Shown here piece by piece: positions 16,203 through 24,193 of a stretch of 24,718 nucleotides of DNA. Under the pieces are notes generated by a model. The model was not told where the DNA came from, ran no database searches, and was given only the letters and a program-made list of their open reading frames with translations. Origin of the DNA: JAYQPQ01 sp038145405 (GTDB lineage: Bacteria > Pseudomonadota > Gammaproteobacteria > Pseudomonadales > GM7GCV1); contig JAYQPQ010000024.1 of assembly GCA_038145405.1 (NCBI GenBank), positions 1 through 24,718 on the forward strand, read 5' to 3'. Within the stretch, counting starts at the first letter, position 1. Each line of letters starts with the position of its first letter. Position numbers and translations under genes: made by a program.

Positions 16203-17516
16203 TTACTTAGCTGGCAGGACACGAGCGGTCACTTCACCAAATCCAATAGGCACAGCACCTGAGCGCTGGCAATAGGCTCGCATGATGACCTCGTCACCAT
16301 CTTCTATGAATGCGCGCACCTCGCCATTCTTCAAAGTAATGGGTTCCTTGCCTCCTCTGGATAGCTCAAGAAGCGATCCAGCCTGCTCACGCGTTGGCCC
16401 TGATTGCGTTCCACTCCCAAAGAAATCTCCCGGTCGAAGATTACACCCATTAACTGTGTGATGAGCAACCATCTGGCCAACTGTCCAGTAAGAGTACTTG
16501 AAGTTTGTTTCACACACTTTATGTGCTTCCAATCCAGCAGAACGCATCTGCTCGGTTTTCAGGTACACCTCCAAAGCCATATCGAACGCACCATGGGCGC
16601 TGTTGGTTTCAGAATCCAGGTATGCAAGAGGTTTCGGGTCGGCTAAATCACGTGTCCACTCCACGCGATAGGGAGCTAGCGCCTCCAGAGTAACAATCCA
16701 GGGCGACACGGTAGAGGCAAAATTTTTGGCCAGGAAAGGGCCCAACGGCTGATATTCCCAAGCCTGAATATCGCGTGCGGACCAATCGTTCAGAAGACAC
16801 AAACCAAATACATGCTGATCCGCCTCATCCAGATCAATCGGCTCACCAAGTTCATTCCCGGAGCCAATGTATATTCCCACTTCGAGCTCATAATCCAGCT
16901 TTTGGGAGGGCGCTAGTACAGGCTGACCCGCGTCTGGCGCTTTAATTTGCCCTGATGGACGATGGAAAGACTGCCCTGATACGCCAATGGAAGAAGACCG
17001 GCCGTGATACCCAATAGGTACCCACTTATAGTTAGGAAGCAAGGGATTATCAGGTCGAAAAAGTGCCCCAACACTCGTCGCATGGAACACAGAAGTATAG
17101 AAATCGGTATAGTCGCCAATCCTGCAAGGTAGCGAATATTCAACATCGGCAAGAGGAACAAGGCACTTAGTCAACACCGCCTGTTCTGCAGCGCCAGTGC
17201 GTAATGCGCGAGACAGTGCCAAGCGTAACGCGGACCAGATTTCCAGCCCCATCGCCATAAAACGGTTGAAGCTCGTCTCAGAGCAGGCTGACAGTGCTTC
17301 ACCTACCTGTCCGGAAAACAGTCCGGCATCACTCAATGCAGCGAGATCAACGACCTGATCGCCGATAGCAACCCCACCACGAAAAGCCTCAGCGCTTCCC
17401 TTACGCCTAAACTCTGCGAAGGGTAAATTCTGAATGGGGAAATCTGTTTTAGCATCATTGGCCGAACTAACCCAACTAGTCAATTCGATATCATGGGTTT
17501 CGTTCAAGCTAACCAT
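16203..17516 (-). CDS. fahA: Fumarylacetoacetase
   Basis: Hydrolase splitting fumarylacetoacetate into fumarate and acetoacetate, the last step of homogentisate breakdown. The 437-residue length fits the long fumarylacetoacetase class, not the shorter fumarylpyruvate hydrolases. Metal and catalytic residues have the spacing of the known enzyme: D138 and H145 in DFYTSVFHATSVG, E210 and E212 in DYELEVGIYIG, and D244 in LLNDWSARDIQAWEYQPLGPF. The N-terminal SH3-like domain precedes (PFAEFRRKG ... VAIGDQVVDLAAL). The ATG at 17516 is preceded by only a weak AAAAG. It sits between the VOC gene (70 bases upstream) and maiA on the same strand, in an apparent operon. The product acetoacetate is handled by AacS. 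Assignment is very secure. Confidence 0.97.
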   Translation of the reverse strand: MVSLNETHDIELTSWVSSANDAKTDFPIQNLPFAEFRRKGSAEAFRGGVAIGDQVVDLAALSDAGLFSGQVGEALSACSETSFNRFMAMGLEIWSALRLALSRALRTGAAEQAVLTKCLVPLADVEYSLPCRIGDYTDFYTSVFHATSVGALFRPDNPLLPNYKWVPIGYHGRSSSIGVSGQSFHRPSGQIKAPDAGQPVLAPSQKLDYELEVGIYIGSGNELGEPIDLDEADQHVFGLCLLNDWSARDIQAWEYQPLGPFLAKNFASTVSPWIVTLEALAPYRVEWTRDLADPKPLAYLDSETNSAHGAFDMALEVYLKTEQMRSAGLEAHKVCETNFKYSYWTVGQMVAHHTVNGCNLRPGDFFGSGTQSGPTREQAGSLLELSRGGKEPITLKNGEVRAFIEDGDEVIMRAYCQRSGAVPIGFGEVTARVLPAK

Positions 17517-17586
17517 CTTTTAAAACGCTTTTGCAGTTAATGAATAACAAACAGGGTACTGAACTACCATATCCCTGTTTATCAGA

Positions 17587-18126
17587 TTAGTTAAGGAATT
17601 CTGTCTCATGCAGCCAGGCAGCGTGCTTGGGGGCTCGCTTGGTCTGTGACCACTCTTCTAACATAGCAGGCGCAACTTCTTTAAGTGTCTTCATTTGATC
17701 GGGCGTCCCTGAGCGATAGGTCAATTCAAGGCGATGTCCATTCGGGTCAAAGAAATAGATTGAATGGATGATTCCATGATTGGTTACGCCCAAAACATCC
17801 AACCCCTTCGCTTCCAATTCGGCCTTCGCAGCAAGCAATGCCTCACGGTCTTCCACTTCGAATGCGATATGCTGAACCCATACAGGCGTATTTTCATCGC
17901 GCCCCATCTCCGGCGAATTCGGCAACTCGAAGAACGCAAGTATATTGCCCATTCCCGCATCCAGAAAAAGATGGATATAAGGATCCGGCTCCTTCGTAGA
18001 AGGCACCTGGTCTTCTGCAATAGCGACAAGAAAATCCATATTCAGCATTTCCTTGTAGAACTGGACGGTCTCTTTCGCGTCCTTACAACGATAGGCTACA
18101 TGATGAATCTGTTTGATATTAATCAT
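17587..18126 (-). CDS. VOC-superfamily protein (glyoxalase / extradiol dioxygenase fold)
   Basis: A 179-residue metal-dependent protein with two beta-alpha-beta-beta-beta modules. The ATG at 18126 (MINIKQIHHVAYRC) has GGAG 8 bases upstream; a TTG at 18132 is less likely. Probable metal ligands are H9 (IHHVAY), E67 (FFELPN), H86 (VWVQHIAFEV) and E134 (DPNGHRLELTY). This H-E-H-E set is that of glyoxalase I-like members; ring-cleaving members normally use two His and one Glu. It is the first gene of the unit with fahA, maiA and aacS. The pathway needs a ring-cleaving dioxygenase before MaiA and none of the cupin-type HmgA is present here, so this is the only positional candidate. It could instead be an isomerase, epimerase or detoxifying enzyme. 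Family is secure, reaction unknown. Confidence 0.87.
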   Translation of the reverse strand: MINIKQIHHVAYRCKDAKETVQFYKEMLNMDFLVAIAEDQVPSTKEPDPYIHLFLDAGMGNILAFFELPNSPEMGRDENTPVWVQHIAFEVEDREALLAAKAELEAKGLDVLGVTNHGIIHSIYFFDPNGHRLELTYRSGTPDQMKTLKEVAPAMLEEWSQTKRAPKHAAWLHETEFLN

Positions 18127-18157
18127 TAGCAACTCCGATCTTGGTGTTTATATACAG

Positions 18158-18169
18158 CGCCAACCTTTC
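18158..18169 (-). promoter_or_regulatory. Motif GAAAGGTTGGCG, copy 1, upstream of the VOC-fahA-maiA-aacS unit
   Basis: Read on the minus strand, GGTCGAAAGGTTGGCG lies three bases before TATATAA (18154-18148), a plausible -10 for the VOC operon, so it would lie in the promoter spacer. No good -35 is present, which would fit a regulator-dependent promoter. The same motif occurs inverted at 18505-18516. Confidence 0.45.
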
Positions 18170-18415
18170 GACCATATCCACGACCTAGCGTGCCAAATGT
18201 GACGCGGATACTCAGTCCTGTTTCGAAATAGTTGTCAGATGGCCGGTCTATGGCAAGGATGTAATTCTACCGGCATAAACTTGGAAAGTCAGACAGGGTG
18301 CCAAAGCGATCTAACCGGTTGTTTATTGGCTCGCTGCCGAGTGCCAATCGCCCGCAACATCATGAACCTGTACACATTGCGTAACAAACCGGCTACGAAC
18401 GCATGCCCTGTCAAG

Positions 18416-18457
18416 GATACATTTCAAAATACGATTGATACATTTCAAAATACGATT
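18416..18457 (+). repeat. Perfect 21-bp tandem duplication
   Basis: Two identical 21-base units lie head to tail at 18416-18436 and 18437-18457; each contains ATTTCAAAATACG flanked by GATAC and ATT. They sit in the divergent control region, about 290 bases upstream of the VOC start and 165 bases before the FAD monooxygenase frame. Twenty-one bases is two helical turns, so a protein bound to each unit would sit on the same face of the DNA. They may be paired regulator sites or a recent slippage duplication. Confidence 0.7.
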
Positions 18458-18504
18458 GCACGGTGTATAAATCGTCAGTTAAGCTCAAATCTCTTAGGGG
18501 GGTA

Positions 18505-18516
18505 GAAAGGTTGGCG
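18505..18516 (+). promoter_or_regulatory. Motif GAAAGGTTGGCG, copy 2, upstream of the FAD monooxygenase
   Basis: On the plus strand the context is GGTAGAAAGGTTGGCG. It agrees with copy 1 at 15 of 16 positions, in opposite orientation and facing the opposite gene. It lies about 110 bases before the monooxygenase frame. No clear -10 is seen directly downstream. Confidence 0.4.
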
Positions 18517-18623
18517 TGCCCTGTCGAATGAGCCCGCCATAGAGTCCCACCTGACCGCGATACACCAACATTGACAAATTCCGCGTACAAAATTCTTGAC
18601 GCAACTTACCTGAGATTTCAGCT

Positions 18624-19823
18624 ATTAAAATCATCATTGCCGGGGTTGGTATCGGTGGGCTGACCGCCGCGCTGGCACTTCTGAGAAAGGGCTTTGAAGT
18701 TACACTCTGTGACCAAGCCGAGGCTTTTGCTCCCATCGGAGCGGGTATCCAAATTGGTCCTAATGCGAGCCAAGTGCTGCTAGCTTTAGGTCTGGAACAA
18801 GCATTGGCTCCTGTCGTTTGCGAAGCCGCCAAGAAAGAGGTCCGCCTCTGGAATACCGGCGAGAGCTGGCCGCTTTTCGATCTTGGTGCAGACTGCAGAA
18901 AGCGGTTCGGCGCACCTTATTGGACCGTACACCGTGGCGAGCTACACCAGGTTCTTGCAGAGGCAGTTGAAGCTCGGTCTCCGGGAGCGCTCCAGCTTGG
19001 TCATGCTGTCAAAGGCGCCAGCCAGTCGAGCGATGGCGTCATCCTTCACACTTCCAAGGGTGATGTGAAGGGCGATGTGGTCATCGCCGCCGACGGGGTC
19101 CACTCTTCCCTGCGCGATGTGCTTTTCCAGTCACCGAAAGCCCGATTTACCGGTCTTATGGCGTGGCGCGGGTTGGCTCCAATGGATGCCCTCCCGGATG
19201 AATTACGTAGTCCCATTGGGGCAAATTGGGTCGGACCGGGCGCTCACGTCATCACCTACCCCGTTCAGCAAGGGGCCCGACTTAACTTTGTTGGCGTCGT
19301 CGAAAATGATCAATGGACTTCCGAGTCCTGGTCAGAGTCCGGCACTAATGATGAATGTGCGGCTGATTTTAAAGGCTGGCATCCCCTGGTGCAGCAGATT
19401 ATCCAAGCGCTTGAGACGCCCTTCCGGTGGGCTCTGGTAGAACGGGAACCACTGCAGACCTGGACCCAGGGCCGTGTGGCCATGCTGGGCGACGCATGCC
19501 ACGCCACCCTTCCCTTTCTGGCGCAAGGTGCCGGAATGGCGATAGAGGACGGCTGGGTGCTCGCCGACTGCCTGGCCGAGGATGCCCTGCATCCAGAAAG
19601 GGCGCTGCAACGCTACGCTGACCTACGCCAACCTCGTACTGCAGCCATCATTGCAGGATCTTCCGCGAATACAAAACTCTTCCATAACCCAGATCTGGCC
19701 AATGCGGAACGCGCTCGAGCCTACATTCAAAGCCAATGGGAGCCAGACAAGGTCCGCCAGCGCTATGACTGGCTGTACGAGTACGACGCGCTCAGCGCGA
19801 CACAAGAATTAAAAACAGGTTAG
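18624..19823 (+). CDS. FAD-dependent monooxygenase, salicylate / 3-hydroxybenzoate 6-hydroxylase type, start codon unclear
   Basis: Single-component flavin hydroxylase of about 400 residues. The FAD fold is at the very start of the frame (IKIIIAGVGIGGLTAALALLRKG), DG fingerprint VIAADGVHS, then GLMAWRGLAPMDAL and GDACHATLPFLAQGAGMAIEDG, all typical of salicylate hydroxylase and 3-hydroxybenzoate 6-hydroxylase. The frame is open only from 18600 and contains no ATG, GTG or TTG before the FAD motif; the first GTG, at 18774, would delete the FAD-binding strand. I give ATT at 18624 as a nominal start (399 residues). Alternatively, removing one base near 18609-18611 would join a TTG at 18596 and give MTQLTEISAIKIII. 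Para-hydroxylation by this family would produce gentisate- or homogentisate-type rings, which fits the divergent fahA/maiA unit (inference). Confidence 0.82.
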   Translation: MKIIIAGVGIGGLTAALALLRKGFEVTLCDQAEAFAPIGAGIQIGPNASQVLLALGLEQALAPVVCEAAKKEVRLWNTGESWPLFDLGADCRKRFGAPYWTVHRGELHQVLAEAVEARSPGALQLGHAVKGASQSSDGVILHTSKGDVKGDVVIAADGVHSSLRDVLFQSPKARFTGLMAWRGLAPMDALPDELRSPIGANWVGPGAHVITYPVQQGARLNFVGVVENDQWTSESWSESGTNDECAADFKGWHPLVQQIIQALETPFRWALVEREPLQTWTQGRVAMLGDACHATLPFLAQGAGMAIEDGWVLADCLAEDALHPERALQRYADLRQPRTAAIIAGSSANTKLFHNPDLANAERARAYIQSQWEPDKVRQRYDWLYEYDALSATQELKTG

Positions 19824-19933
19824 TCGTGAGAACCAATCGATGATTTCTCCCTCTGTAAGACTGTTGTTGCTTAAAAAACTGCAGCATGACAATTAGACGT
19901 ATGCGTTTGTTGTAAAGCCAAAAAGGAAAAACT

Positions 19934-20878
19934 ATGACTTCTTTCAGTTCAAGGATTACAACTTTTGCCGTAGCGCTCCTGTTCGCTTCGGGTGCGCAAG
20001 CACAGCAATTGGGCATCGGCACGATGGGCCAAGGCACTAGCGGATATTCCATGGGGGCTGCAATTGCACGCGTCCTATCCGACAACGGCATCAACGCACT
20101 TGTCCAACCGAGTGCAGGTACCAGCGCTTACCTGCCTTTGATCGATATGGGGGAACTTGACCTTGGGATCGCCAACGCCATCGAGGTCAGTGAAGCGGTC
20201 AACGGTACCTGGTCCTTCGAAGGTCGTCCTTTGAGAAACATTGCCCCTGCCGCCCGTCTCTATCCGTTTCGGGTGGGCATTTTTGTCCGGGATAATAGCG
20301 ATATAGAGACTATCGCTGACCTGACAGGGCATTCTGTGACCTATGGCTTTGTCAGCCAGGTCACAATCAACCGAGTGGTGGATGCGATACTCGCCGCCGG
20401 CGGCATAGGAGCATCGGATATTAAAAAGACCATGGTGCCCAATGTGGTGCGTGGGGCGGACACGTTTCTGGCTGGCCAAGCCGATGCAGCTTTCTTCGCC
20501 ATTGCCGTCGGGTCAGGTAAGGTTACAGAAGCCGATGCTTCCGTAGGTGGCGTTCGATTTCTTCCCCTGCCTGAAGGCGACGAGGCGGAAGCTCGCCTTA
20601 AGGCAGTCGTCCCCGAAGCCTATGTGGACACTTTAGAGCCGACTGAAGGCCTGACTGGCATCGATGAGCCTATGCCTGTCATGGCTTATGATTACATGCT
20701 GGTGGTGGGTCGCCATGTTCCCGACGACGTGGTGGCTCGCATCGTCTCGATCCTGCGCGAAAACAAGCAGGCTCTTGCTGATGCCTTCGGCGAATTCGAG
20801 AACATGGACCCTGAAGATATGTACGTCGATATCGGAGTGCCCTATCACCCTGGCGCACTCCGTGTGCTGCAACGCTAA
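19934..20878 (+). CDS. TAXI-family TRAP solute-binding protein (second copy)
   Basis: Periplasmic binding protein of 314 residues. Signal peptide MTSFSSRITTFAVALLFASG ends at AQAQQ and is followed by LGIGTMGQGTSGYSMG. The ATG has AAGGA about 8 bases upstream. By eye it matches the copy at 12331-13278 over most of its length (SYLPLI/AYLPLI, GELDxGIANA, YGFxSQVTI, MVPNVxRGAD, PxMAYDYxLV) and keeps the intact C-terminal YVDIGVPYHPGALRVLQ that the other copy has lost to a frameshift. It has no permease of its own in the window. It follows the FAD monooxygenase by 110 bases on the same strand and a terminator follows it. It may feed the permease at 10391-12334, or bind a related substrate. Confidence 0.93.
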   Translation: MTSFSSRITTFAVALLFASGAQAQQLGIGTMGQGTSGYSMGAAIARVLSDNGINALVQPSAGTSAYLPLIDMGELDLGIANAIEVSEAVNGTWSFEGRPLRNIAPAARLYPFRVGIFVRDNSDIETIADLTGHSVTYGFVSQVTINRVVDAILAAGGIGASDIKKTMVPNVVRGADTFLAGQADAAFFAIAVGSGKVTEADASVGGVRFLPLPEGDEAEARLKAVVPEAYVDTLEPTEGLTGIDEPMPVMAYDYMLVVGRHVPDDVVARIVSILRENKQALADAFGEFENMDPEDMYVDIGVPYHPGALRVLQR

Positions 20879-20943
20879 GGACTGACCCTGTATTGCCAGG
20901 GATGCAGCAATTAGTCCGTTTGTGGAAGCCGCACTGCTCTCCG

Positions 20944-20969
20944 AACCCGCATTGCGCAATGCGGGTTTT
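20944..20969 (+). terminator. Rho-independent terminator after the second TAXI binding protein
   Basis: A perfect hairpin AACCCGCATT-GCGC-AATGCGGGTT is followed by a short T run, 65 bases after the stop at 20878. Its place between convergent units (plus-strand binding protein, minus-strand IorB) suggests it may serve both. The rest of 20879-21151 holds nothing I can identify. Confidence 0.75.
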
Positions 20970-21151
20970 GCCAAATTATTGTGATGGGTAGCGCTATCGA
21001 GCTCTTGGCTGTATCCCGTCACCCGGCCACCGATAATGCGCGACCTGGACGTCGTGATGCCGGACTATCGTCCCTAAAGCTAGCTAGTCATGTAGATGTC
21101 CACCACACCACCCTCATTGACGCCAAATTCCTGCGGAACTGAACTTGCCTG

Positions 21152-23407
21152 CTAGACCGTAAAGCCCTCTCTGGAGAGTGGCAGCGTACGGATGCGATGG
21201 CCCGTGGCGGCATAAATGGCGTTGCATACGGCCGGTATCATCGGAGGAAAGGCCATTTCCCCCAATCCGGTGGGTGGGAAGTCGCTCTGGATAAAGTGCG
21301 CTTCGATAACCGGCGGTGCGCTTGCCATGCGCAATAATTGGTAATTATGAAAATTGGATTGCTGTGCAACACCGTTCTCAAAAGTGATCTCGAGGCCAGC
21401 CAGCGTGCTGAGCGCGTCGATCACGCAGCCATGAACCTGGTTCTCAGCGCCGCTCAGATTAACGATCGGGCCGACATCGGCAGCGACGACAACCTTGTGT
21501 ACAGACACCTTGCGGTTAGCGTCGACCGACACCTCAACAACGTGGGCGGCATGCCCCAGATGGCAGAAATGGAAGGCGAGTCCCAGCGCATGGCCCTCGG
21601 GCAGCGATTCACCCCATCCAGCCTTCTCTGTGGCCAGATTAATGAGGTCGATAGCTCGACCCGTATTCAGGGAGTTGGCATTGCCGGGATCGAGCCAGCG
21701 CCGTTCGCCCATCACCTCGAGCAGAAATTCGCGATGATCGCGTCCGGCCGCTACCGCCAATTCGTGCAGGAAGCTCTGAATCACCCAGGCAAAGCCGTTA
21801 GCACCTGGGGCGCGCCACCAAAGACAGGGCGTACCCATATCCAGCGCCGTACTGGTGACCCGAACATTGTCGAGATTCAGCGCCGGGAATTCCGATGCCG
21901 GCAGGGTGCCGCCGTTGACAGATCGCCCCTGAAAATTAAAAGTGATGAAGTGGTCCTGCCAGGCTGACAGCCGACCCTGGGCATCCACGGCACCCTTCAT
22001 GGCATGGAATCCGCCCGGTCGGTAGTAATCGTTCTGCATATCCTCCTCGCGTGTCCAGGTCAGCTTGACTGGGGCGTTGACGCGCTGGGCGATGGCAGCT
22101 GCCTCACAGACGTAGCCGTTGTTCTGGCGACGGCCAAAGCCACCGCCGACGCGCGTCTGGTGCAGGGTGACAGAGGCCGCCGGAATGCCCGTCACGGTTT
22201 CGACTTCGCCGGTATTCGGACGCTGGGTTGGCGCCCAGATTTCCATGTGGCCGTCGCGGTACCAGGCTGTACAGTTCTGCGGCTCCAGCGGCGCGTGCGA
22301 AAGATAGGGGTAGGTGTAGAGCCCCTCGGCGGTGGCACGCGCACTGGCAAAGGCAGCATCCACTGCGCCTTTTTCTACCACCACTTCCTGGCCCTGCTGC
22401 ACGGCGAGGCGCTTTGCTTGCGCCTGACTTTCTGACCAGCTCAGGCGCGAGGCATTGGAGGTGTCCCAGTCCACCTGCAGCTCGCGGCGGGCACGTATTA
22501 CCGACCAGGTGGAGTAGCCGACGATAGCGACGCCGGACCTGAGATGGGTAGCATTGCCGCGCTCTTCCAGAATAAATGCGTCGGCTATCCCCGGCATTTG
22601 CAGGATTTCATCCAGATTGGCGCTACGCGCCACGCCGCCGAACTGAGGACAGCGCACATAGGAGGCATAGAGCATACCCGGCAAGCGCTGGTCTATGCCA
22701 AATAGCGGCTGCCCAGTGACCAAAGCCAAATTGTCTACACCGCCGACGCGTCGTCCCAGCAGGCGATATTCGCTGCGATCTTTCAACTCTATTTCGGCGG
22801 GCACCTCCATGCTGGCAGCGGCAACGACAAGTTCACCATAGCTCAACGACTGACCATCGGCTTTAATTACACGGCTATTCTCGGTGCGCAAACTGGCCGG
22901 GCTCACATTCCAGCGTTGTGCGGCGGCTGCAACCAGCAGGGCACGCGCGGCCGCGCCAGCTTGACGCAATGGATCCCAGGTTGAGTAAACCGAGCGCGAA
23001 TTCCCAGCCGACTGGCTGCCGTAAACCGGATCGATTGGCGCCTGTTCAACCACCACATCGTCCCAGCGGGCATCCAACTCTTCGGCGACTATCATGGGCA
23101 GCGTGGTTTTTACGCCCTGGCCGAGCTCCGGGTTCACGGCATAGATATAAATTTTTCCGTCGGGGGCAATCCGTACAAAGGCGTTCAGCTGCGCCAGGCC
23201 GCCGTTGGTGCCCGACTGGGCAAAGCCCTGGGGCGAGAGGCTGATGGCCAGGGCCAGTCCGCCGCCAGCCACGCCAGTCAGTTTCAGGAAGCTACGACGG
23301 GTCAGGCTTGTTGCGGGCGTACGGGAGATGATGGTTTCGGCTTCGGAAATTAGCCCATCAAGCATCGGATCGGCCAGACGGGAACTGTTTGGTGTGGGCT
23401 TGCTCAT
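21152..23407 (-). CDS. Molybdopterin-binding subunit of an IorB-type molybdenum hydroxylase
   Basis: Large catalytic subunit of the xanthine dehydrogenase superfamily, isoquinoline 1-oxidoreductase beta type; it hydroxylates N-heterocycles or oxidises aldehydes. From the ATG at 23407 it is about 751 residues. A twin-arginine signal is clear (SLTRRSFLKLTGVAGGG, RR at 37-38, ending GFAQ), so the folded enzyme is exported to the periplasm, carrying the small subunit with it. Visible Mo-site signatures include NPELGQGVKTTLPMIVAEEL near the start, RVGGGFGRRQNNGYVCEAA in the middle and TGLGEMAFPPMIPAVCNAI near the end. The frame extends upstream to 23482, but ATGA overlap with the small-subunit stop favours 23407. 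A cytochrome c partner, often present in these enzymes, is not adjacent. Substrate unknown. Confidence 0.93.
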   Translation of the reverse strand: MSKPTPNSSRLADPMLDGLISEAETIISRTPATSLTRRSFLKLTGVAGGGLALAISLSPQGFAQSGTNGGLAQLNAFVRIAPDGKIYIYAVNPELGQGVKTTLPMIVAEELDARWDDVVVEQAPIDPVYGSQSAGNSRSVYSTWDPLRQAGAAARALLVAAAAQRWNVSPASLRTENSRVIKADGQSLSYGELVVAAASMEVPAEIELKDRSEYRLLGRRVGGVDNLALVTGQPLFGIDQRLPGMLYASYVRCPQFGGVARSANLDEILQMPGIADAFILEERGNATHLRSGVAIVGYSTWSVIRARRELQVDWDTSNASRLSWSESQAQAKRLAVQQGQEVVVEKGAVDAAFASARATAEGLYTYPYLSHAPLEPQNCTAWYRDGHMEIWAPTQRPNTGEVETVTGIPAASVTLHQTRVGGGFGRRQNNGYVCEAAAIAQRVNAPVKLTWTREEDMQNDYYRPGGFHAMKGAVDAQGRLSAWQDHFITFNFQGRSVNGGTLPASEFPALNLDNVRVTSTALDMGTPCLWWRAPGANGFAWVIQSFLHELAVAAGRDHREFLLEVMGERRWLDPGNANSLNTGRAIDLINLATEKAGWGESLPEGHALGLAFHFCHLGHAAHVVEVSVDANRKVSVHKVVVAADVGPIVNLSGAENQVHGCVIDALSTLAGLEITFENGVAQQSNFHNYQLLRMASAPPVIEAHFIQSDFPPTGLGEMAFPPMIPAVCNAIYAATGHRIRTLPLSREGFTV

Positions 23408-23880
23408 GCGCGTTTTCCGCCTTGCGCTGTCGCCACTGCGTGAATGGCGGCGCGAATACGGGTATAGGTGCCGCAGCGACACAGGTTGGTCATGGCAGCA
23501 TCAATATCCGCGTCCGAGGGGTTGGGATTGGCATTCAGCAGGGCGGTGGCCGCCATGATCTGTCCGGCCTGGCAGTATCCGCACTGGGGTACATCGTGAT
23601 CGATCCATGCTTGCTGTACGGCAGTGAGCTGGCCATTCTGGGCCAGGCCCTCGATGGTGGTGATGTCGCGTCCGGCCGCCGCCGACACCGGATAAGAGCA
23701 AGATCGCGTCGGCTGACCATCAACATGCACCGTACAGGCACCACATTGGGCGATGCCGCAGCCAAATTTAGTGCCGACCATGCCCAGGGTATCGCGCAAG
23801 ACCCACAGCAGGGGTGTCGAGGTGTCGGGCACATTGACCGTGCGCTGCTGACCGTTGATGGTGAAGGTGAAATCAGGCAT
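23404..23880 (-). CDS. [2Fe-2S] subunit of an IorA-type molybdenum hydroxylase
   Basis: Electron-transfer subunit of 158 residues carrying two [2Fe-2S] clusters. The plant-ferredoxin cluster ligands are C41, C46, C49 and C61 (FGCGIAQCGACTVHVDG ... RSCSYP); the second cluster uses C100, C103, C134 and C136 (VPQCGYCQAGQIM ... NLCRCGTYTRIR). It passes electrons from the Mo subunit to an acceptor. There is no signal peptide; export would rely on the partner's twin-arginine signal. The ATG at 23880 is preceded by GAGGAT, and its stop overlaps the large-subunit start as ATGA, so the two are made together. Upstream lies a broken MocA-like gene that would have supplied cofactor maturation. Confidence 0.96.
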   Translation of the reverse strand: MPDFTFTINGQQRTVNVPDTSTPLLWVLRDTLGMVGTKFGCGIAQCGACTVHVDGQPTRSCSYPVSAAAGRDITTIEGLAQNGQLTAVQQAWIDHDVPQCGYCQAGQIMAATALLNANPNPSDADIDAAMTNLCRCGTYTRIRAAIHAVATAQGGKRA

Positions 23881-23973
23881 TGGGCGATCCTCTGAAGGGT
23901 CGATATTTGCGCTCGGTTTTAGTTCAGCGTGGTGCGGAAGTCAATTTAATAGCATTAATTTCAACCGCACAGG

Positions 23974-24186
23974 CTAAGAATGCAATGAGTCCAGGTCAGG
24001 CGGGCAATCGACATCCACCGCGGCCTCGGCCAGAGCACACACCTGCAACTCCGCGGCCTGATCCTGCAGCAGAGCTTTGGCGCCTCGGTCGCCGCGCAGC
24101 CCCAGCAGATTCGGATAAAAAGGACGCGGAAAAATCGCCGGAATACCCAGGGTGTCCTTGTAGTGGGCACAGCAAATTCGGCGCAA
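23974..24186 (-). pseudogene. C-terminal remnant of a MocA-like molybdenum-cofactor nucleotidyltransferase
   Basis: About 70 residues in one frame match the end of the MobA/MocA-like NTP-transferase family: AHYKDTLGIPAIFPRPFYPN, then LLGLRGDRGAKALLQ, and the closing VDVDCPPDLDSLHS. A complete enzyme is about 190-200 residues; the N-terminal nucleotide-binding part (LAAGxSxRxG) is absent upstream, where a different gene fragment begins. The nominal TTG at 24186 is not a real start. MocA attaches a cytidine nucleotide to the molybdenum cofactor used by xanthine-dehydrogenase-type enzymes, and such genes are often next to iorAB. Intact function would have to come from elsewhere in the genome. 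Confidence 0.8.
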
Positions 24187-24193
24187 GTGACAG

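Noticed and set aside
18239..18505. An 88-residue plus-strand frame covering the 21-bp duplication.
   Set aside because: It has no family match or ribosome site; its internal repeat simply comes from the DNA duplication.
21085..21151. In-frame continuation after the IorB TAG stop (QASSVPQEFGVNEGG ...), suggesting readthrough.
   Set aside because: Twenty-odd codons without a stop are expected by chance about a third of the time, and IorB already ends where the family does.
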